Source: Pleurodeles waltl | Taxonomy: Eukaryota; Chordata; Amphibia; Caudata; Salamandridae | Reading direction: 5' to 3' | Length of the DNA stretch: 64,000 nt | Assembly: GCF_031143425.1 (NCBI RefSeq) | Contig: NC_090450.1 | Location: 169,989,272-170,053,271, forward strand | Shown here: piece by piece, positions 24,575-37,020 of the stretch | Position numbering within the stretch: the first letter of the stretch is position 1 | Layout: each line of letters starts with the position of its first letter | The notes under the pieces: model-generated | What the model was told of the DNA's origin: nothing | Database searches by the model: none | Seen by the model: only the letters and a program-made list of their open reading frames with translations | Translations under genes and position numbers: made by a program

Positions 24575-26500
24575 GACTTTTTATGGTTTAAATGTGTTTA
24601 TTAAAGTAGGTGCAACAATACACTATACAGAGACCAAACAACACTACATAAATACTCAGGCTGTACAAAATACTTCCTGTGTTGTTAAGCCAAAACAGGT
24701 GTCTCAGAACGCAAAAGCCATATGTGGGGAGACAAGAGAAAAAACAATGCCATATATGTTTATGAGTGAAATGGTCTTTTCAACTCTCACCCTCTCCTCC
24801 GCTACAGAACTGCACGTCGAATGCCTTGGATGTCCCCACCACATTACCCCAGGCCTACCCAACCAAAAAGTAAAATACCTACTTGGTGTCCGTAACCAAC
24901 TTATTCTGAAAAGCTTTGGCATATTGGCAGAACCTGCAAACAAAAATATTTCCCTCAGAGTTCCATCCTGAGTTTCATGGTGTAGGAGACAAGAGGAGGC
25001 CCAGCCTCTCGCCACCAGTTCCATTGACCCATAGCTTATTTTTCCTCAGTCATGGATTCTTGTGTAGGGCATGGAAGAGTAAAAGGTGATGTACACAGAT
25101 TGACAGTTTTCTGCTGAATCGCCGCACGCAGGGTACTCTCTCTCTGGACAGGTGTCCATGGGATCCGTATCACCATTCCACCTGCCGGGTGTCTTTTGTT
25201 TCTCTGGGCCCTCTGATACAGCCTGTGGGCTTGAGTCATGAAATGTCTCTCCTCAAGTTGCAGGCTAAGGGCCTGATTTAGAGTGTGGTAGACAGGATCC
25301 TCCATCATGAACGTGATAGATACCTCGTCTGCAGTGTTACAAGTGGGTTACATCCTATGGCACTTGTAATACAGCTGACGGGATATCCGCCATGTTTGTG
25401 ACAGAGTATCCTGTCAGGTAGACTTCAAATCAGGCCCTTAATAAGTTTCTCAGAACAAACACCAATCCCTCTGCCAGGTATTCTTCAGTTATTGAGGCAG
25501 ACATCCCTGAGTGCTTCTTTTCATGTTATCAAGGACCTCCAACCTTATGTCCAGTATTAGGTTGACATCCATCGCACAGGTTTTGAAAGCCAAAGAATTC
25601 TCATGATTAGATGCAACTGCTTCTATACAGTTCTCCCAATGTCTTATTAGTTTCTGTACGTGCCAGCTCTATTCCCATCCTGTGCACCAGATCCCTGAGG
25701 CCGCCCAACTTATTCTCAACCTCTGTAACTGCTGCCTCAGTTCTTGCAGACCTTGCAGCAATACTCAGTGTGTAAGGTGGTAATGGATTTCATTAGAGCC
25801 TTCTGCCCAAAGGTATGTTTAACCTTACCTGTTGGACCCCTGTTAGAGTCTTTAAAAACACTCTCTGTGTAGCAACTTCACCTCCCCCTCCCTGTCTGCA
25901 ATGAAGTCTGATCTCAGAGACCATGTAGACAGCTTCCCACCTCCTCCATAAACCTATTGAGTACCTTCATCTTAAATGTTGACCACTCCATACCTTGTGA
26001 CTGAATTCAGACTCTCTGATAGGGTGCTGTGATGCTTAACTAGACAGACATGATGGCAGGACTGGCCGCTGCTCTTGCAGTCCAACCTAATCACAGGTCT
26101 TTTTCCATTTTCCAGGTGATTCAGCTTCTTCCCAGGTGGCCTACCCAACCACATTGGCCTCCCGGACACCCGTAAAAAGTACATCTGCTCCAGTTCTCGT
26201 CAGTCCCCACAATTTGCATGCTGAATAGCCCATTTAGTTCATCCATGCAGCCCAACACTTCCTAGCATTCCCAGCTCACACTGTGGTGCTTGGCCACACC
26301 AAATGCCTCCTATCTGCTACCAGCTGGATGTCTTTGGAGTCCCAGAAAATGAGCACCAGTGCGGAAGGCCTAGGGCAATAACCATCACTCTATGGCCAAT
26401 CCCTGTGCTCAGAATGTGAGCCCCTTGGTGAGCAGTGGGAAGCATAGAAGAAAATAAAAGGTAAGTCTGGTAAGAGCTTCAACACAAAACGGCCATCTTG
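24575..26500 (-). mobile_element. L1-type LINE ORF1 remnant, interrupted by a MITE
   Basis: Reading the minus strand, a frame around 25780-25636 gives a coiled-coil-like stretch ('ARSARTEAAVTEVENKLGGL'). A frame at 25308-25036 gives 'QAHRLYQRAQRNKRHPAGG' followed by 'MVIRIPWTPVQRESTLRAA'. That resembles the L1 ORF1 C-terminal domain, in which a basic 'RAHR' segment precedes a 'P-hydrophobic...LRAAR' strand-helix. The two parts are split by a MITE at 25269-25437. At its low-coordinate end (about 24580) the + strand reads 'tgtttattaaag', the likely 3' end. It is heavily decayed and the family call rests on few motifs. Confidence 0.45.
25269..25437. mobile_element. PIF/Harbinger-like MITE (169 bp)
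   Basis: Terminal inverted repeats: GGGCCTGATTTAGAG on the left, CTTCAAATCAGGCCC on the right. They are flanked by TAA (25266-25268) and TTA (25438-25440), the TWA trinucleotide preferred by PIF/Harbinger transposases. It has no coding capacity. It lies inside the L1 ORF1 remnant and so is younger than it. Confidence 0.7.
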
Positions 26501-27147
26501 ACCTCCAGCTGGCCCCAATATCCATTTGACTTGTTGAAAAAAGGCGTTACACTTATGTTCTTATGACTGAAGATCCATGCCAGAAGTAAGTGGGGGATTA
26601 ATGAAATGCTGGACCACAGGGGCAAAGGTATGTGCAAAAGTCCTGACTGCTAACAATGGAAGAGGAGACTCAAGTTAACAGGTGGGCTTCAAGAGCCAGG
26701 AAAGGAGCCTGTAGACGTGGATCATGATCATTTCCGGGCTGGTTGGAGCTCTCTACTACTGGATATTTGTCACAGTCGATCTATAGGTAATAGAGGATGT
26801 TCAGGGTCTGAATTTGAATTCTTTTCATCCCCTATTTGACCTTTGCCACAGTAAGAACTGCAGCATGACTTCAAAATGTGCCCTATTTTTTTTAAATGGA
26901 GATTGCTCCCTCCTTAAGGAAGAGGACAATAAGAAGGTTTCTTTCTGATCCAATTCATATTTTGCCTTCAAAACTTTTCATCATCAGCAAAAGACATGAA
27001 GGCTGTCTCTTGTGCTAAGTCTACAAAATCTTTGTGTCCTCCTATGCAACAGTTATTTTGAGATGGAAGTGGGCTTTCTTTTGAGAGATGCTTCTGTTAG
27101 GGATGAGTGGTGTATATAGTTAAATCTGCAATTTGGCTACCTCTCAG
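26501..27147. other. Intron, no feature recognised
   Basis: Mixed intronic sequence running into the pyrimidine tract and CTACCTCTCAG acceptor of the next exon. Confidence 0.5.
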
Positions 27148-27446
27148 TTCTCCTTGCTGCTGTCACAAAGGTGTTAAAACAAATCGTAGTTTGCATCCGA
27201 ATGAGAGCGATTGTGCATTGGTTGATATCTAGTTGCATTGTAAGAATAGGCCAAGACAAAGTCTGTCTGATGGCAGATGTTGAACAGATGATCCTTCTTC
27301 GGGAAGCTTTGGGATTTGTGATCGACAGAGCCTTGTTCATTTCAAAGGCAGTCGATTCCATGTTTGTCTTGTGTTCACAGTTTGGGAAGAGTTACTGTTT
27401 GAATCTTCTACTCTCCAGTGAAAGTGCTGTGTTTGAACATGGTCAG
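27148..27446 (+). CDS. Host gene exon (largest visible, ~99 codons)
   Basis: The acceptor is GGCTACCTCTCAG at 27147 and the donor is CAG|GTAAAT at 27447. The frame has two leading bases and then 'LLAAVTKVLKQIVVCIRMRA', with 'DVEQMILLREALGFVIDRAL' in the middle, and ends 'SSESAVFEHGQ' in phase 0. Regular hydrophobic heptads and repeated paired helices suggest an alpha-solenoid; this is inference. The leading phase does not match the end of exon 9965-10066, so an intermediate exon may be missing. Alternatively the acceptor is the AAAG at 27170, which would give phase 0 and start 'VLKQIV'. The length of open frame alone makes this a strong coding call. Confidence 0.85.
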
Positions 27447-27993
27447 GTAAATTGATCTGCATTCATATATATGATTCCCTGCTGCAATTTAAGATCTGCT
27501 GCATTTTCATCACTTTCAAGATCTTCTAGTGACAGCTGGCATATTAGAAATTAACCCACAGGCTAAGTGATAAGTATTGTGATATTTTAAATGGAGGGCA
27601 AACTGCAACAGCTATGCAATTTTATCTTCAGTGCCATTATGATCCTTGTGCCAGACACAAGTCACCTGAAATGAGGTACCTCTTTCAGAAAGGTTTCCAG
27701 CATTAGTCAGTTGTCACTACAAGATTTGATTTTTTTTTTTTTATACAAATTCCCATCTCCCTGGCATTGATAGGGCTAATGCTCAACATTTCGTCTTTTC
27801 CTTGTTTTAGACCAGATTCTTTATATGCCTCTCAAAAAATCTAGGTCTCTGTTCCTTGCAAGCTATAATTATGATTGATTGCTATATTGTGTTCCATCTA
27901 TGTACTGTGATTTTTAAAAAAAGGGTTTTTCATGCAAATAATTCAGTAGAAATGTGTTCTGATTTCCTTTTTAAGTTTTTTTGCTGCAGGGAG
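27447..27993. other. Short intron
   Basis: About 550 bases, AT-rich, with a T-run at 27731-27742 and a pyrimidine-rich 3' end. No other feature. Confidence 0.6.
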
Positions 27994-28136
27994 TTTCAGA
28001 AACTATTTGAGTCCCTTTTTCATGAACAAAATGAAGTGCGAGAAAAGGATGGCATTGCCTTGATATCCATTGCTCCTCACCCACCACATGGCAGTGAACT
28101 AGAAAGGCAGAGGGCCAAGGAAAAGGCAGCACAAAG
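27994..28136 (+). CDS. Host gene exon
   Basis: The open frame reads 'FQKLFESLFHEQNEVREKDG', 'IALISIAPHPPHGSELERQR' and 'AKEKAAQ'. The donor is AAAG|GTAATG (28137), leaving phase 2. The strongest-looking acceptor (TTGCTGCAG at 27989) would shift the frame relative to the previous exon. Starting at 27994 (after GGGAG) or at 28000 (after TTTCAG) keeps phase 0. The last two bases, AG, join G of exon 34224 to make Arg. The proline- and histidine-bearing segment 'APHPPHG' probably separates a helical domain from a highly charged helix. Confidence 0.75.
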
Positions 28137-28618
28137 GTAATGACAATGCCAGTGTTTTCTATGTTTTCTGTATGTTCACATGCACACATCAGTATTCAAA
28201 ACAGGCGAAGACTCCTGTTTTGTCGCTTGTGCTTCAGGTAAGTGCTCTAGTACTCTTTCAGGTTCACAAGATTGTTGGCAGCAGGTTGTTTTCAAATATC
28301 AGGATGCAGACAGATGCATAACTTTTCATTGAGCCTCATTTACAAATGTTTCCCACAGATCTCCTTTTCTGTGGTTTATCGTCATTCTACTTAGGTCTGA
28401 CTAAGAAGAGCTTTGTTAGTGTAAACCATCTACAACAAAATGAGTTCTGCCCAAATTTTTGTGACTTCAAAATAGAGCTGTTTGGAAACTGAAGTTGGAA
28501 TTCATTCTTAGCTTGCATATTGCATTTCTGATTTTGCCAGATTGCATGTTGTGACATGAAAAGATACATTATTAGCATTTCATTAGTAATACAGTGGTTT
28601 TCATGTCATTGTCTACAG
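28137..28618. other. Intron, no feature recognised
   Basis: AT-rich intronic sequence; open frames lack motifs. Confidence 0.5.
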
Positions 28619-29165
28619 GGCCCTAAGGCCCATATTCATCAAGGTTTTGCATCGTCCTTGTGCCTCACGCAAGGACAATGCAAAACCTGAGATTTATCAA
28701 GCCACGCAAGTCCACCTTGAGTGGCCCTGCATGGCTTGATAAATCTAGGGTACCTCAAGGCAGCGCAAATCGCTGCCTTATGTTATTGTGCCCCAGGGAG
28801 GTGTTCCATGGGTGGAGCGTGGGTGTTCCCATGCTTCACCCATGGATTTTGGCGCATTCCCAGATTTACCATTAGTGGTAGACCTGGGAATGCATCAAAA
28901 TGCTACACCTCCCCTGATGAGGCATAACAAGGAAACATATATTTATTTTTCGTTCTTTCCTCTTTGTGTGTGTGTATTCTGCAGCACACATCGAGGAGTA
29001 AAATGCCTCTCAGGATTGTTTTTGCGCAGGAAGGTGCCTCCTACACCTAAAAGTTTGCCAGAGCTAGGAAAGGACAAGAATGTGCCTTATAATGTTAAAT
29101 ATGGTGCATTCCTGCCCTTTCCTTTTCACATTGTGCTACGTGAAAGATTAATAAATATGCCCGAA
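28619..29165. mobile_element. Foldback MITE-like element, family B copy 2
   Basis: It shares with 22695-23213 and 29848-30170, in inverted order, the phrases 'cattcccagatttaccat', 'gtagacctgggaatgca' and 'cccatggattttgg'. It also has its own short inverted repeats: 'ttttgcatcgtccttg' pairs with 'caaggacaatgcaaaa' (28643-28686), and 'tttatcaagccacgca' pairs with 'tgcatggcttgataaa' (28692-28743). The right end has 'taataaatatgccc'. Its open frames are incidental. Confidence 0.55.
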
Positions 29166-29847
29166 GTGTCTGGTGTCTGATTCTAGGGACACTAGCCAAC
29201 CACACTGTATTGTGGGTATACTTGCCAACATCCTGCATGGCATTACGTGAATACTAATTCAGTACACTGACCTGTACTGCATCCTCATACCACTGGCTTT
29301 GATTTCAGCTACATGAAATTTGTGTTTCTTTAGTGCAAGCTTTCATTTGCATTTGAAACTGGCAATATCTGCTCTGGTGATAGGTGCAATAGTGCTGCCA
29401 AATAAAATCCATGAGGCTCTAGCACACACCCAACTAGGTTTGGCTATTTAAAATGTACAACAACCAGACCCAGCAGCCACAGGGAGCTGCAGTATGAGTC
29501 TCCCTCTGCCACACTTCCTCAGTGGAATCAGGGCCTCAGGCAAGTAATCAATACTTTATTTTACCAACATGAGCATAATGGTAGGCACTAAAAGAATTTC
29601 TAAGCACTCGGTGGCACAAGCACAACAAACATGCTAAGGTAGAGAGCACAAAGAGGTGATAACAGAAAGTGGGGGAAGATTGGTGATCTGTAGCCCACTT
29701 TCTGAATGTGATGTGATCCAAACAGTAACGAGAAGTGGGAAAGCGTTGGTGAGCTGTGAAATATTTCCTATAAGGTAGTCCAATTACACAGTTGTAAGGT
29801 AACAGGACGTATAAAGAAGCCTATGACCCAACTGGTATTGATATTAT
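29166..29847. other. Unassigned intronic sequence
   Basis: No motif recognised. Two similar phrases ('gtgggggaagattggtga' at about 29669 and 'gtgggaaagcgttggtga' at about 29735) suggest a small local duplication. Confidence 0.45.
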
Positions 29848-30170
29848 TGTGCTTTCACCTGATTATGTCTCTGCTGGGATCGCATATCATTTTGATGCAT
29901 TCCTAGGTTTGCTACCCTTAGTAAGTCGGGGAATGTGCCAGAATCCATTGTTGGATGTGTGGGAACGCCCATGCTGTACCCATGGAATGCATTCCCACCT
30001 CAGAGTAACGCAAGGCAGAGATTTGCACTGCCTTGCGTTACTCTGGATTTACTAAGCCACGCAATGTCGATTTGTGTGACTTAGTAAATGTCACTTGAAC
30101 CCTTTTGTTGCCTTGCGCCGCCTTGCGTGATGCAATGGCAATGTAAGGCCTTTGTAAATCTAGGCCCTAG
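29848..30170. mobile_element. Foldback MITE-like element, family B copy 3
   Basis: Same family as 22695-23213 in the same orientation ('cccatggaatgcattccca', 'cttgcgttactctggattta'). It contains a 17-bp perfect hairpin: 'cagagtaacgcaaggca' (30001-30017) and 'tgccttgcgttactctg' (30029-30045) with an 11-base loop. The right end is 'gtaaatctaggccct'. Confidence 0.6.
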
Positions 30171-33100
30171 TAACAACTAGTGGAACTGCAGCTTCATGAA
30201 TAGGAACTGCAGCTATGGGAAAGAATTTTGAAGATTTAACATTAGACTCAAGGGGGACCTTTAGTAATGACTTGAGGAATTGCAGGTGTGTCTGTGTGTC
30301 CTAAGAGCATATAGTTGATGAAGGTAACCACACACCACCCCTCCCCCCGCTCCAACCGGATGCCCAGATTCTTAAATGCCGGAATACTTTCTAATTTTGC
30401 ATGATCCAGGAACCAACACATTTTTTTTTTTTTTTTGCAATTTTCTATCAATAATTACTATTTTCCTTTTATTAGTGTTAATTTCAGCATATTTGTCAGA
30501 CAGTAACAGCCCAGAACAGTGAGCGCTCTTTGTAGGTTGACTACCGTCCTATTCAAGAGGATGTTGTCATCGACCATCAGTATTCTCCCCCCCCCCACTT
30601 ATTTTGGCAAAATATGGGTTAAAAAGTTGGAGGGCAAGTACATGCCATTCCTTTAAACCACCATCTGAGAACTCCTTTTCTGACAACACACAGCTCCTTC
30701 TAGGAAGTCAGACAATGCTTGAGTCTCTGGTGTTGGCCTCTCAGCTGCTCTTTCACTGCAATCTTACTCTTTCTGTTTTGTGTAATGTCCTCTTCACAGT
30801 GTAGTTGGTTCTCCAAACTATACTTGGGCATCATGAAGGCTTAGCGCCAGAGGCGGCTCCTCCATAAGGGCGGAGGAGCGTTCCCCCCCCCCCCCCTCCC
30901 CCCGACGCCAGCAGTGGCAGCTGAAAATCTTTTTTTAAAAATTATTTAAAAATTTAAATGTATTTATTCCCCCTCCCCCCCCTAACGCCTCCCTGCCTCG
31001 CCCCCTAAATCCCCGTGAGCCACGACTGCTTAGCACAAACAAACGAGATGCATTGCAGAAAGTTTTAAAAGGTTCAACAGATAACTTGAGGTTGGAGAAC
31101 TCTGAGCATGGAATTCTGAATTGTAGAACTTATGTTCTCCTCGAGCCCCTCACTCCTACAAAACGGGTGAAATTAATAATGATTTGAATTGACAGGGATT
31201 CCTCAGTGTGTTATTTTTATACTATAGCATGTTTTTTAGTTATGGTTTATGATTGTATCTTTTTAAATGGCTAACCATTGTCTTTGGCGCAATGAATTCC
31301 CTTGATTTCCATATTAAATGGGTCTCTCTTATGTGAGGACATTAATAAATACTCAAAGAACTTTTATTTGACCCATATAACTGTGTTGTGTATCCTTTTT
31401 AGTAAGATGATTGCCATTGATGTATGTCTTCGAACCAATATAATTTTTTTCAGTGCATAGTTTAATGTCAAACGTAACGCTATAGCTTAGAACCTGGTCA
31501 TGGCCTATTACAACTTTCCATTTTAGAAGTGGGCAGGACAAGAGATTAACAGAGAGAATCGAGCCAATGGTCTAGCTAGGCTCTACGAGCCCATGCACAG
31601 GGCAAGCATTGAAAATATTTGCCATATGAATCGTGCAACAATGATCTGTAATAATTTCAATGTCTCTTAAATGTTGGAAAAACTGTATTTAGCATGTGGG
31701 AGTATTTCACCCCAATAGTTCAGATTATATCACTGAAGGGAGAGACATATATGCATATATTTAAAATGATAGTTTTTAAACCTCAAATTAGAAACATTCC
31801 TGCCATATACCTCCCCACTGCCCCCCCTTCCCCATGTGCACCTCAATGGTAAGAGTGAATAAAGAGGCAAGCGGGAAGAGATGCGGCCTGTTGGCAGTGG
31901 CCAAAGCTGCAAACTGGAAGTGGGGAACCAAGTTTCAAACCCCTCCCAGATGGGCCACCATCTCTCCCTCCCAGCCATTTCTGACTTACCCCATGCTCCC
32001 ACCTCCTGTTCCACGACAAAACAAGGGGAGACATTGCTGGGACTCAAACAGCCACAGTTTAATAAATGTACATCATAAACATAAACATCTCATACTGGTT
32101 GTAAGATCAATTAACACATAATGATAATACATTCTTGTTGCTTTTCAGTAGTCAGAGAGTTTCCGCAGCTAGACTTCCCTTGCTCCCAATCGCAGTGGAC
32201 GGCCCCTTGGCCTTGCCTCAGCCGCAAGTGCCGTGCCCGCTTGCTGCTAACCCTTGTTGGTCTATGTCTGCTCCCTCGTGTCCCTGCCGTGAGGCTTCCC
32301 AAGGACACTACCTGACAGCTCTTATTCTTTAGGCTAATATGCTCTCCCTCTCAACATCCTGTGATTCAGGGCAAATTACTTATTTCCCACTGCCTTAAAA
32401 AATGGTTGTGATCTTGTGTTATATAATTGGTGCTCATGGAAAGTGCTCTAATACTTTCGGGTCTAGTTCGTTTTATGTAAAACTCAAAACAACAGACACG
32501 AGTCCCGGCCTGAGCTCACCATCATGTGATTCTGAACAAATCCACAGTCTTTCCTTGCAGCCAAAAATAAAGTGTAACTAGGTTGCTTTTTTCGCTGGGC
32601 AGCCTAGTGCCCTCAAGCTAAATTTGCGCTATATAACACTCCAAAAAATTTTTTCACGAATCCTAGATTATTCTTACACGTGGACCAACAATCTAGTGTA
32701 GTAAATCAAACACAATATGTAAATGCTCATCCTGATCTCCCTTATTTGACTGTGCTGTCATGTGATAATGAAGAAAAAGGAGGCTCCGCGAAGTATAACA
32801 GTTGCTTTAAAACACAAAATTTGATCAAGCATGGAAGCCAGGATTGATTTGAAGTTTTATAGTTTCACATTGTTTCACATCGTGCAATCCAGGCACTAGC
32901 TGACTATGTCGTTCTAACCTTCAACATCAAAGATTGATGCTTTGTCTTTTATTCTTGGCACATAATATTACAGGGTGGGTGGCAGGCAGACAGATTCGGA
33001 CTGGAACAAAAAATTGGCCCAGGTACCAAGATAAAAGTGGCCCCTATTACCGAGCCAGGCAGGTAAAAAAGTGGCCCGCATTTGCAAACCTGATTAGTTT

Positions 33101-34223
33101 GGATCTTGTAAAGTCACACATTATGGGTATTTCGCACAGTGTGATGCATGCATTTGTGTTTGCTGCAGGCACTGCTTGTGGGAATATTAAAGAATTCAAT
33201 AGTAAAAGCCGGTTCACCTTCACATAAAAACGGCCAACAAACTGCTAAAAAAAAAAAAAAAAAAAAATGGACCCACACACTGATCTGTCAGGCCAGCCCA
33301 TCGGGCACTATGTAATTTCCCTATAGGCCAGTCCGAACCTGCAGGCAGAAGCCATGTGAAAGCTTGGCTCGTTTTGCCTTTGAGGTTCTATTAAAATAGA
33401 AATTTACACCAACTTAACCAAGCACTGCCAACCCAATAGGCCTGCCTGGCACCTTTGTTTGTAAGCCATACCTATTGGCTTTCGAAATGCTTGTTTTTAC
33501 TTTAAAGGACCCCTTCCTAGTTCCACACCTTCCCTTGTCCCTCTCTCCACTTGCGCTAATCTAATGTCACTGTCTTACTTGTCACTTTCTCTGTTTTATC
33601 TTCCCCTTATCCAAATTATCATATACAAATGAGAGGAACAATATAAATGAAGCTCACCAATCATTATTTTAATTATTAAAAGTGATAAAGGGACTATAAA
33701 TTACGTGTATTTTCTTAGAACACCCATTGGCATATTAAATGGATCATTATATATACCACCAAGTGTGACATTTGGTTGAATTTTTAAAAAATATTTTAGT
33801 TGGTCTGAATCATATTAGAACTTCGGAATGTTGGGAGCTTTATTGAAGACAATTAAGTTGTCTTGGGGCCAAGAATGGCTGGTATAGGCCTTTCGCTCCA
33901 CCTGCCAATGTTTGTGTTTCTAGTTCTCTCTTTTCAGCTCAGAACAATCTACGATCAGTTGGGGGACTATTCCAGTCCTTCTGCCTCAGTCCATACCATT
34001 GTTAAAGTCTCTCTCCCTCATTATAGGCCCATGGGTTTGACTCGGGTTCAGGGCCTTTAACAACCAGTATAGCACTCGGCAGTGGACAATAAGGCAATGT
34101 TAAAAGGAACGCTGGGATCTACACTAAAACTACATATCTAGAATATGCTCTTAACTGTGTCATCATGTCTTCCAAAGTAATGTTTTTTTTTTATTTAGTC
34201 TGCTCTACGTTTGTGTTTTGTAG
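30171..34223. other. Long intron without recognised genes
   Basis: Contains T/A homopolymer runs (30420-30436, 33246-33267), C-runs (30589-30598, 30884-30905, 30968-30981), and a repeat of the 21332-21355 hairpin in reverse orientation at about 30853-30880. Open frames at 31730-32047 (minus) and 32121-32332 (plus) have no motif. I see no exon. Confidence 0.5.
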
Positions 34224-34303
34224 GTTAAGAGAGAGACAAATGGCAAAATACTATGCCTCAATGACGGCAACAACAGCAACAGATACTGCCAGCCTTTCTG
34301 AAT
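34224..34303 (+). CDS. Host gene exon
   Basis: The acceptor is TTTGTGTTTTGTAG at 34223 and the donor GTGAGT at 34304. The first base completes Arg with the previous exon. The frame then reads 'LRERQMAKYYASMTATTATD' and 'TASLSE', ending in phase 1. Joined to the previous exon it continues a highly charged Arg/Glu/Lys/Gln helix and then enters a Thr/Ala/Ser-rich, probably disordered stretch. Both splice sites are strong and the phase is consistent with both neighbours. Confidence 0.75.
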
Positions 34304-34785
34304 GTGAGTGACTATTGTATACATAAAACATTGATTGTAGCTTCCTCAAAACAGCGCTCAGCACAACCAAAGAAATGTAAGCTGGTCTTAAATATCAGCC
34401 GGGAGCCAATCTTTACCACGCAGCCAAATTATGTATTTTGGCCTTAGTTCTCAAGTAGTTGAGCAGCACCGAATTGTAAAATTAAAATTCTGATCTTTCA
34501 GATGACCATGTTGAGTAGTTTGGGAAAATAAACGCATGAGACACAGACCTGAAGGAGCTAGAAGTCTTCCACCCACCACATGAAACATGCATCATCTGAT
34601 ACGGAACACGACTTGAAATGGGAAGTGAATGGGAGAGGGTGGGGTGGGGTGCAGCACAAACCAATCATTATGGAAAATGTATTCACCCTGTGACAGCTTA
34701 TGAAAATATATATATAGGGAGGAAGCAAAAGAACGAGAATGAAGAAGCGGGTGCAGAACAGGAAAGGAATGGTATAAAGAGGCAG
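34304..34785. other. Intron, no feature recognised
   Basis: Nothing recognised before the LTR. The minus-strand frames here are incidental. Confidence 0.5.
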
Positions 34786-37020
34786 TGTTAGACTTTTCAT
34801 CCTTGGCGTGGTCTCCCTTAACTTTTTGCCTCTGTTCCCCAGGTTGTTGATGTGTGCTGGACTCAGATTTTGCTGTTTTTGTTACTCTAGGCACTTTACC
34901 ACTGCTAACCAGTGCTAAAGTGCAAGTGCTCCTTTACAAAATGTGTATGCAATTGGCTTATCCATGATTGGCATATTTGATTCACTAGTAAGTCCCTAGT
35001 AAGATGCACTAGAGGTGCCAGGGCCTATAAATCAAATGCTACTAGTGGGCCTGCAGCACTGGTTGTGCCACCCACATAAGTAGCTCTGTATTCATGTCTC
35101 AGACCTGCCATTGCAGTGCCTGTGTGTGGAGTTTTAACTGTAAATTCGACTTGGCAAGTGTACCCACTTGCCAGGCCTAAACCTTCCCTTTTTTTACATG
35201 TCAGACACCCATAAGGTAGGCCCTAGGTAGCCCCAAGGGCAGGGTGCAGTGTATGGTTAAGGTAGGACATATAGTAATGTGGTTTATATGTCCTGACAGT
35301 GAAATATTGCTAAATTCGATTTTCACTGTTGCACGGCCTGTCCCTCTCATAGGTTAGCATGGGGGCTGCCTTTAAATCTGATTAAAGTGTAAATTTCCTT
35401 TGGGAGCGGATGGACATGTGGAGTTTGGGGTCTCTGAGCTCACAATTTAAAAATACATCTTTCAGTGAAGTTGATTTTAAGATTGTTTGTTTGAAAATGC
35501 CACTTTTAGAAAGTGAGCATTTTCTTGCTTATACCATTTCTGTGACTCTGCCTGTTTGTGGATTCCCTGTCTGGGTCAGTTTGACAGCTGGGCTGGTGCA
35601 CCTCACTCTAGACAGTGACACAAAGGGAGCTGGGGTGTAGTCTGCATTTCCTGATGAGCCATTTGTGCTAGGAGGGAGGGGAGGAGTGGTCACTCACACC
35701 TGAAATGGCTGTGCCTGCCCTCACACAATGCAGTCTCCAACCCCCTGGTGACTCTCTGGGGCCTGGCTTGGGCAAGGCAGTTTTTCACATTCAAGAGAGA
35801 CTTTGCTTTGAAGTAGGCCTACTTCAAAGGAAAATTGGGTATAAGAAGGACACCCAAAACCACAGACGTTCGAACACTTCTGGAAACCAAGAGGAACCTC
35901 TGCCTGGAGAAGAGCTTAGGAAGAAGAGCTGCCCTGCCTGGGGCTGTGCTTTGTGGAGCGATCCTGCAGTTGCTGCTTCTGCCAGAGTAAAAGGGCAAAG
36001 CCTGGACTTTGTGTGCCTTCCATCTTGTGAAGATCTCCAAGGGCTTGATTTAGAGCCTGCCTCCTGTTCTTTGAAGTCTCAGGGACAGCAAAGGCTTCTC
36101 TCTGCCAGCACCTGGAGTCTCTGGAGAGACTCCAACTCTGCCCTGTGGTGCCCATCCAGTTCCTGGGACACTGAAAGGAGAAGCTGGCATCTAAGAGGAG
36201 GAAATCCACGTACTGAGCGCCGTGCAGGGAAAAGATAGACGCAACTCCGATCTGCGGCTGAAGAAACGACGCACCACCGGCTCTGTGGCTGAAAATCGAC
36301 GCTCGCCGGAAACGCGGCCGAAGAATCGACGCACGGAGCTGGAGAAATGACGTGCAGCGTCGCTGACGGAGACTCAGAGATCGAAACCCGCGCTGCAAGG
36401 TTTTTTTAATCATCGTGAGGCTGGTTTTCCGATGCAAGTACCGCTGGGCGTGTAAAAACAATGCAAGGCCTGCCTGGACCCGAGAGTGCTGACTGGATCG
36501 GCGCATCGCTCTCTTGCGGAGAGAAGGAATGACGTGCCCTGACCCGACGAAAGGAGAAATGACGCAAGGTCCCGCTCGTGAGTGGAATCACTGCATCGCA
36601 AGCTCTTTTTGATGCACACTCTCCTGTGAGGGGACATTTTTGACGCACGGAAGGTACATTTTCACGCTAACAGTGTTAGTGTGTGTTTTAAACTACATAA
36701 AGACTCTTTTTGCTTTTTACTTGATAACGACTTGTGTATGGTGGATTTTTGTTGTTTCGGTCTTGTTTTGTTTAGATAAATATTTCCTATTTTCCTAAAC
36801 CTGCGTTGTCTATTTGTAGTGTTTTCATTAAGTTACTGTGTGTGTTGGTACAAATACTTTACACCTAGCACTCTGAAGTTAAGCCTACTTCTCTGCCAAG
36901 CTACCAAGGGGGTAAGCAGGGAGTTACCTGAGGGTGATTCTTTTTTACCCTGACTAGAGTGAGGGTCCTTGTTTGAACAGGGGGTAACCTGACTGTCAAC
37001 CAAAGACCCCATTTCTAACA
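34786..37020 (+). mobile_element. Long solo LTR, copy 2 (2,235 bp)
   Basis: Starts TGTTAGAC and ends TTTCTAACA, with an exact 5-bp target duplication GGCAG at 34781-34785 and 37021-37025. It is the best-preserved copy of the family and defines both ends. A TATA-like box TATAAGAA lies at 35840-35847, about 1,054 bases from the start. 'cgacgca' repeats lie at 36240-36650, and 'tttagataaatattt' lies near the 3' end. The 177-codon open frame (35705-36238) and the overlapping minus-strand frames show no protein motif and fall inside the LTR. No internal retroviral genes adjoin it. Confidence 0.85.

Noticed and set aside
35705..36506. 177- and 196-codon frames on opposite strands
   Set aside because: Both fall within LTR copy 2 and show no motif.
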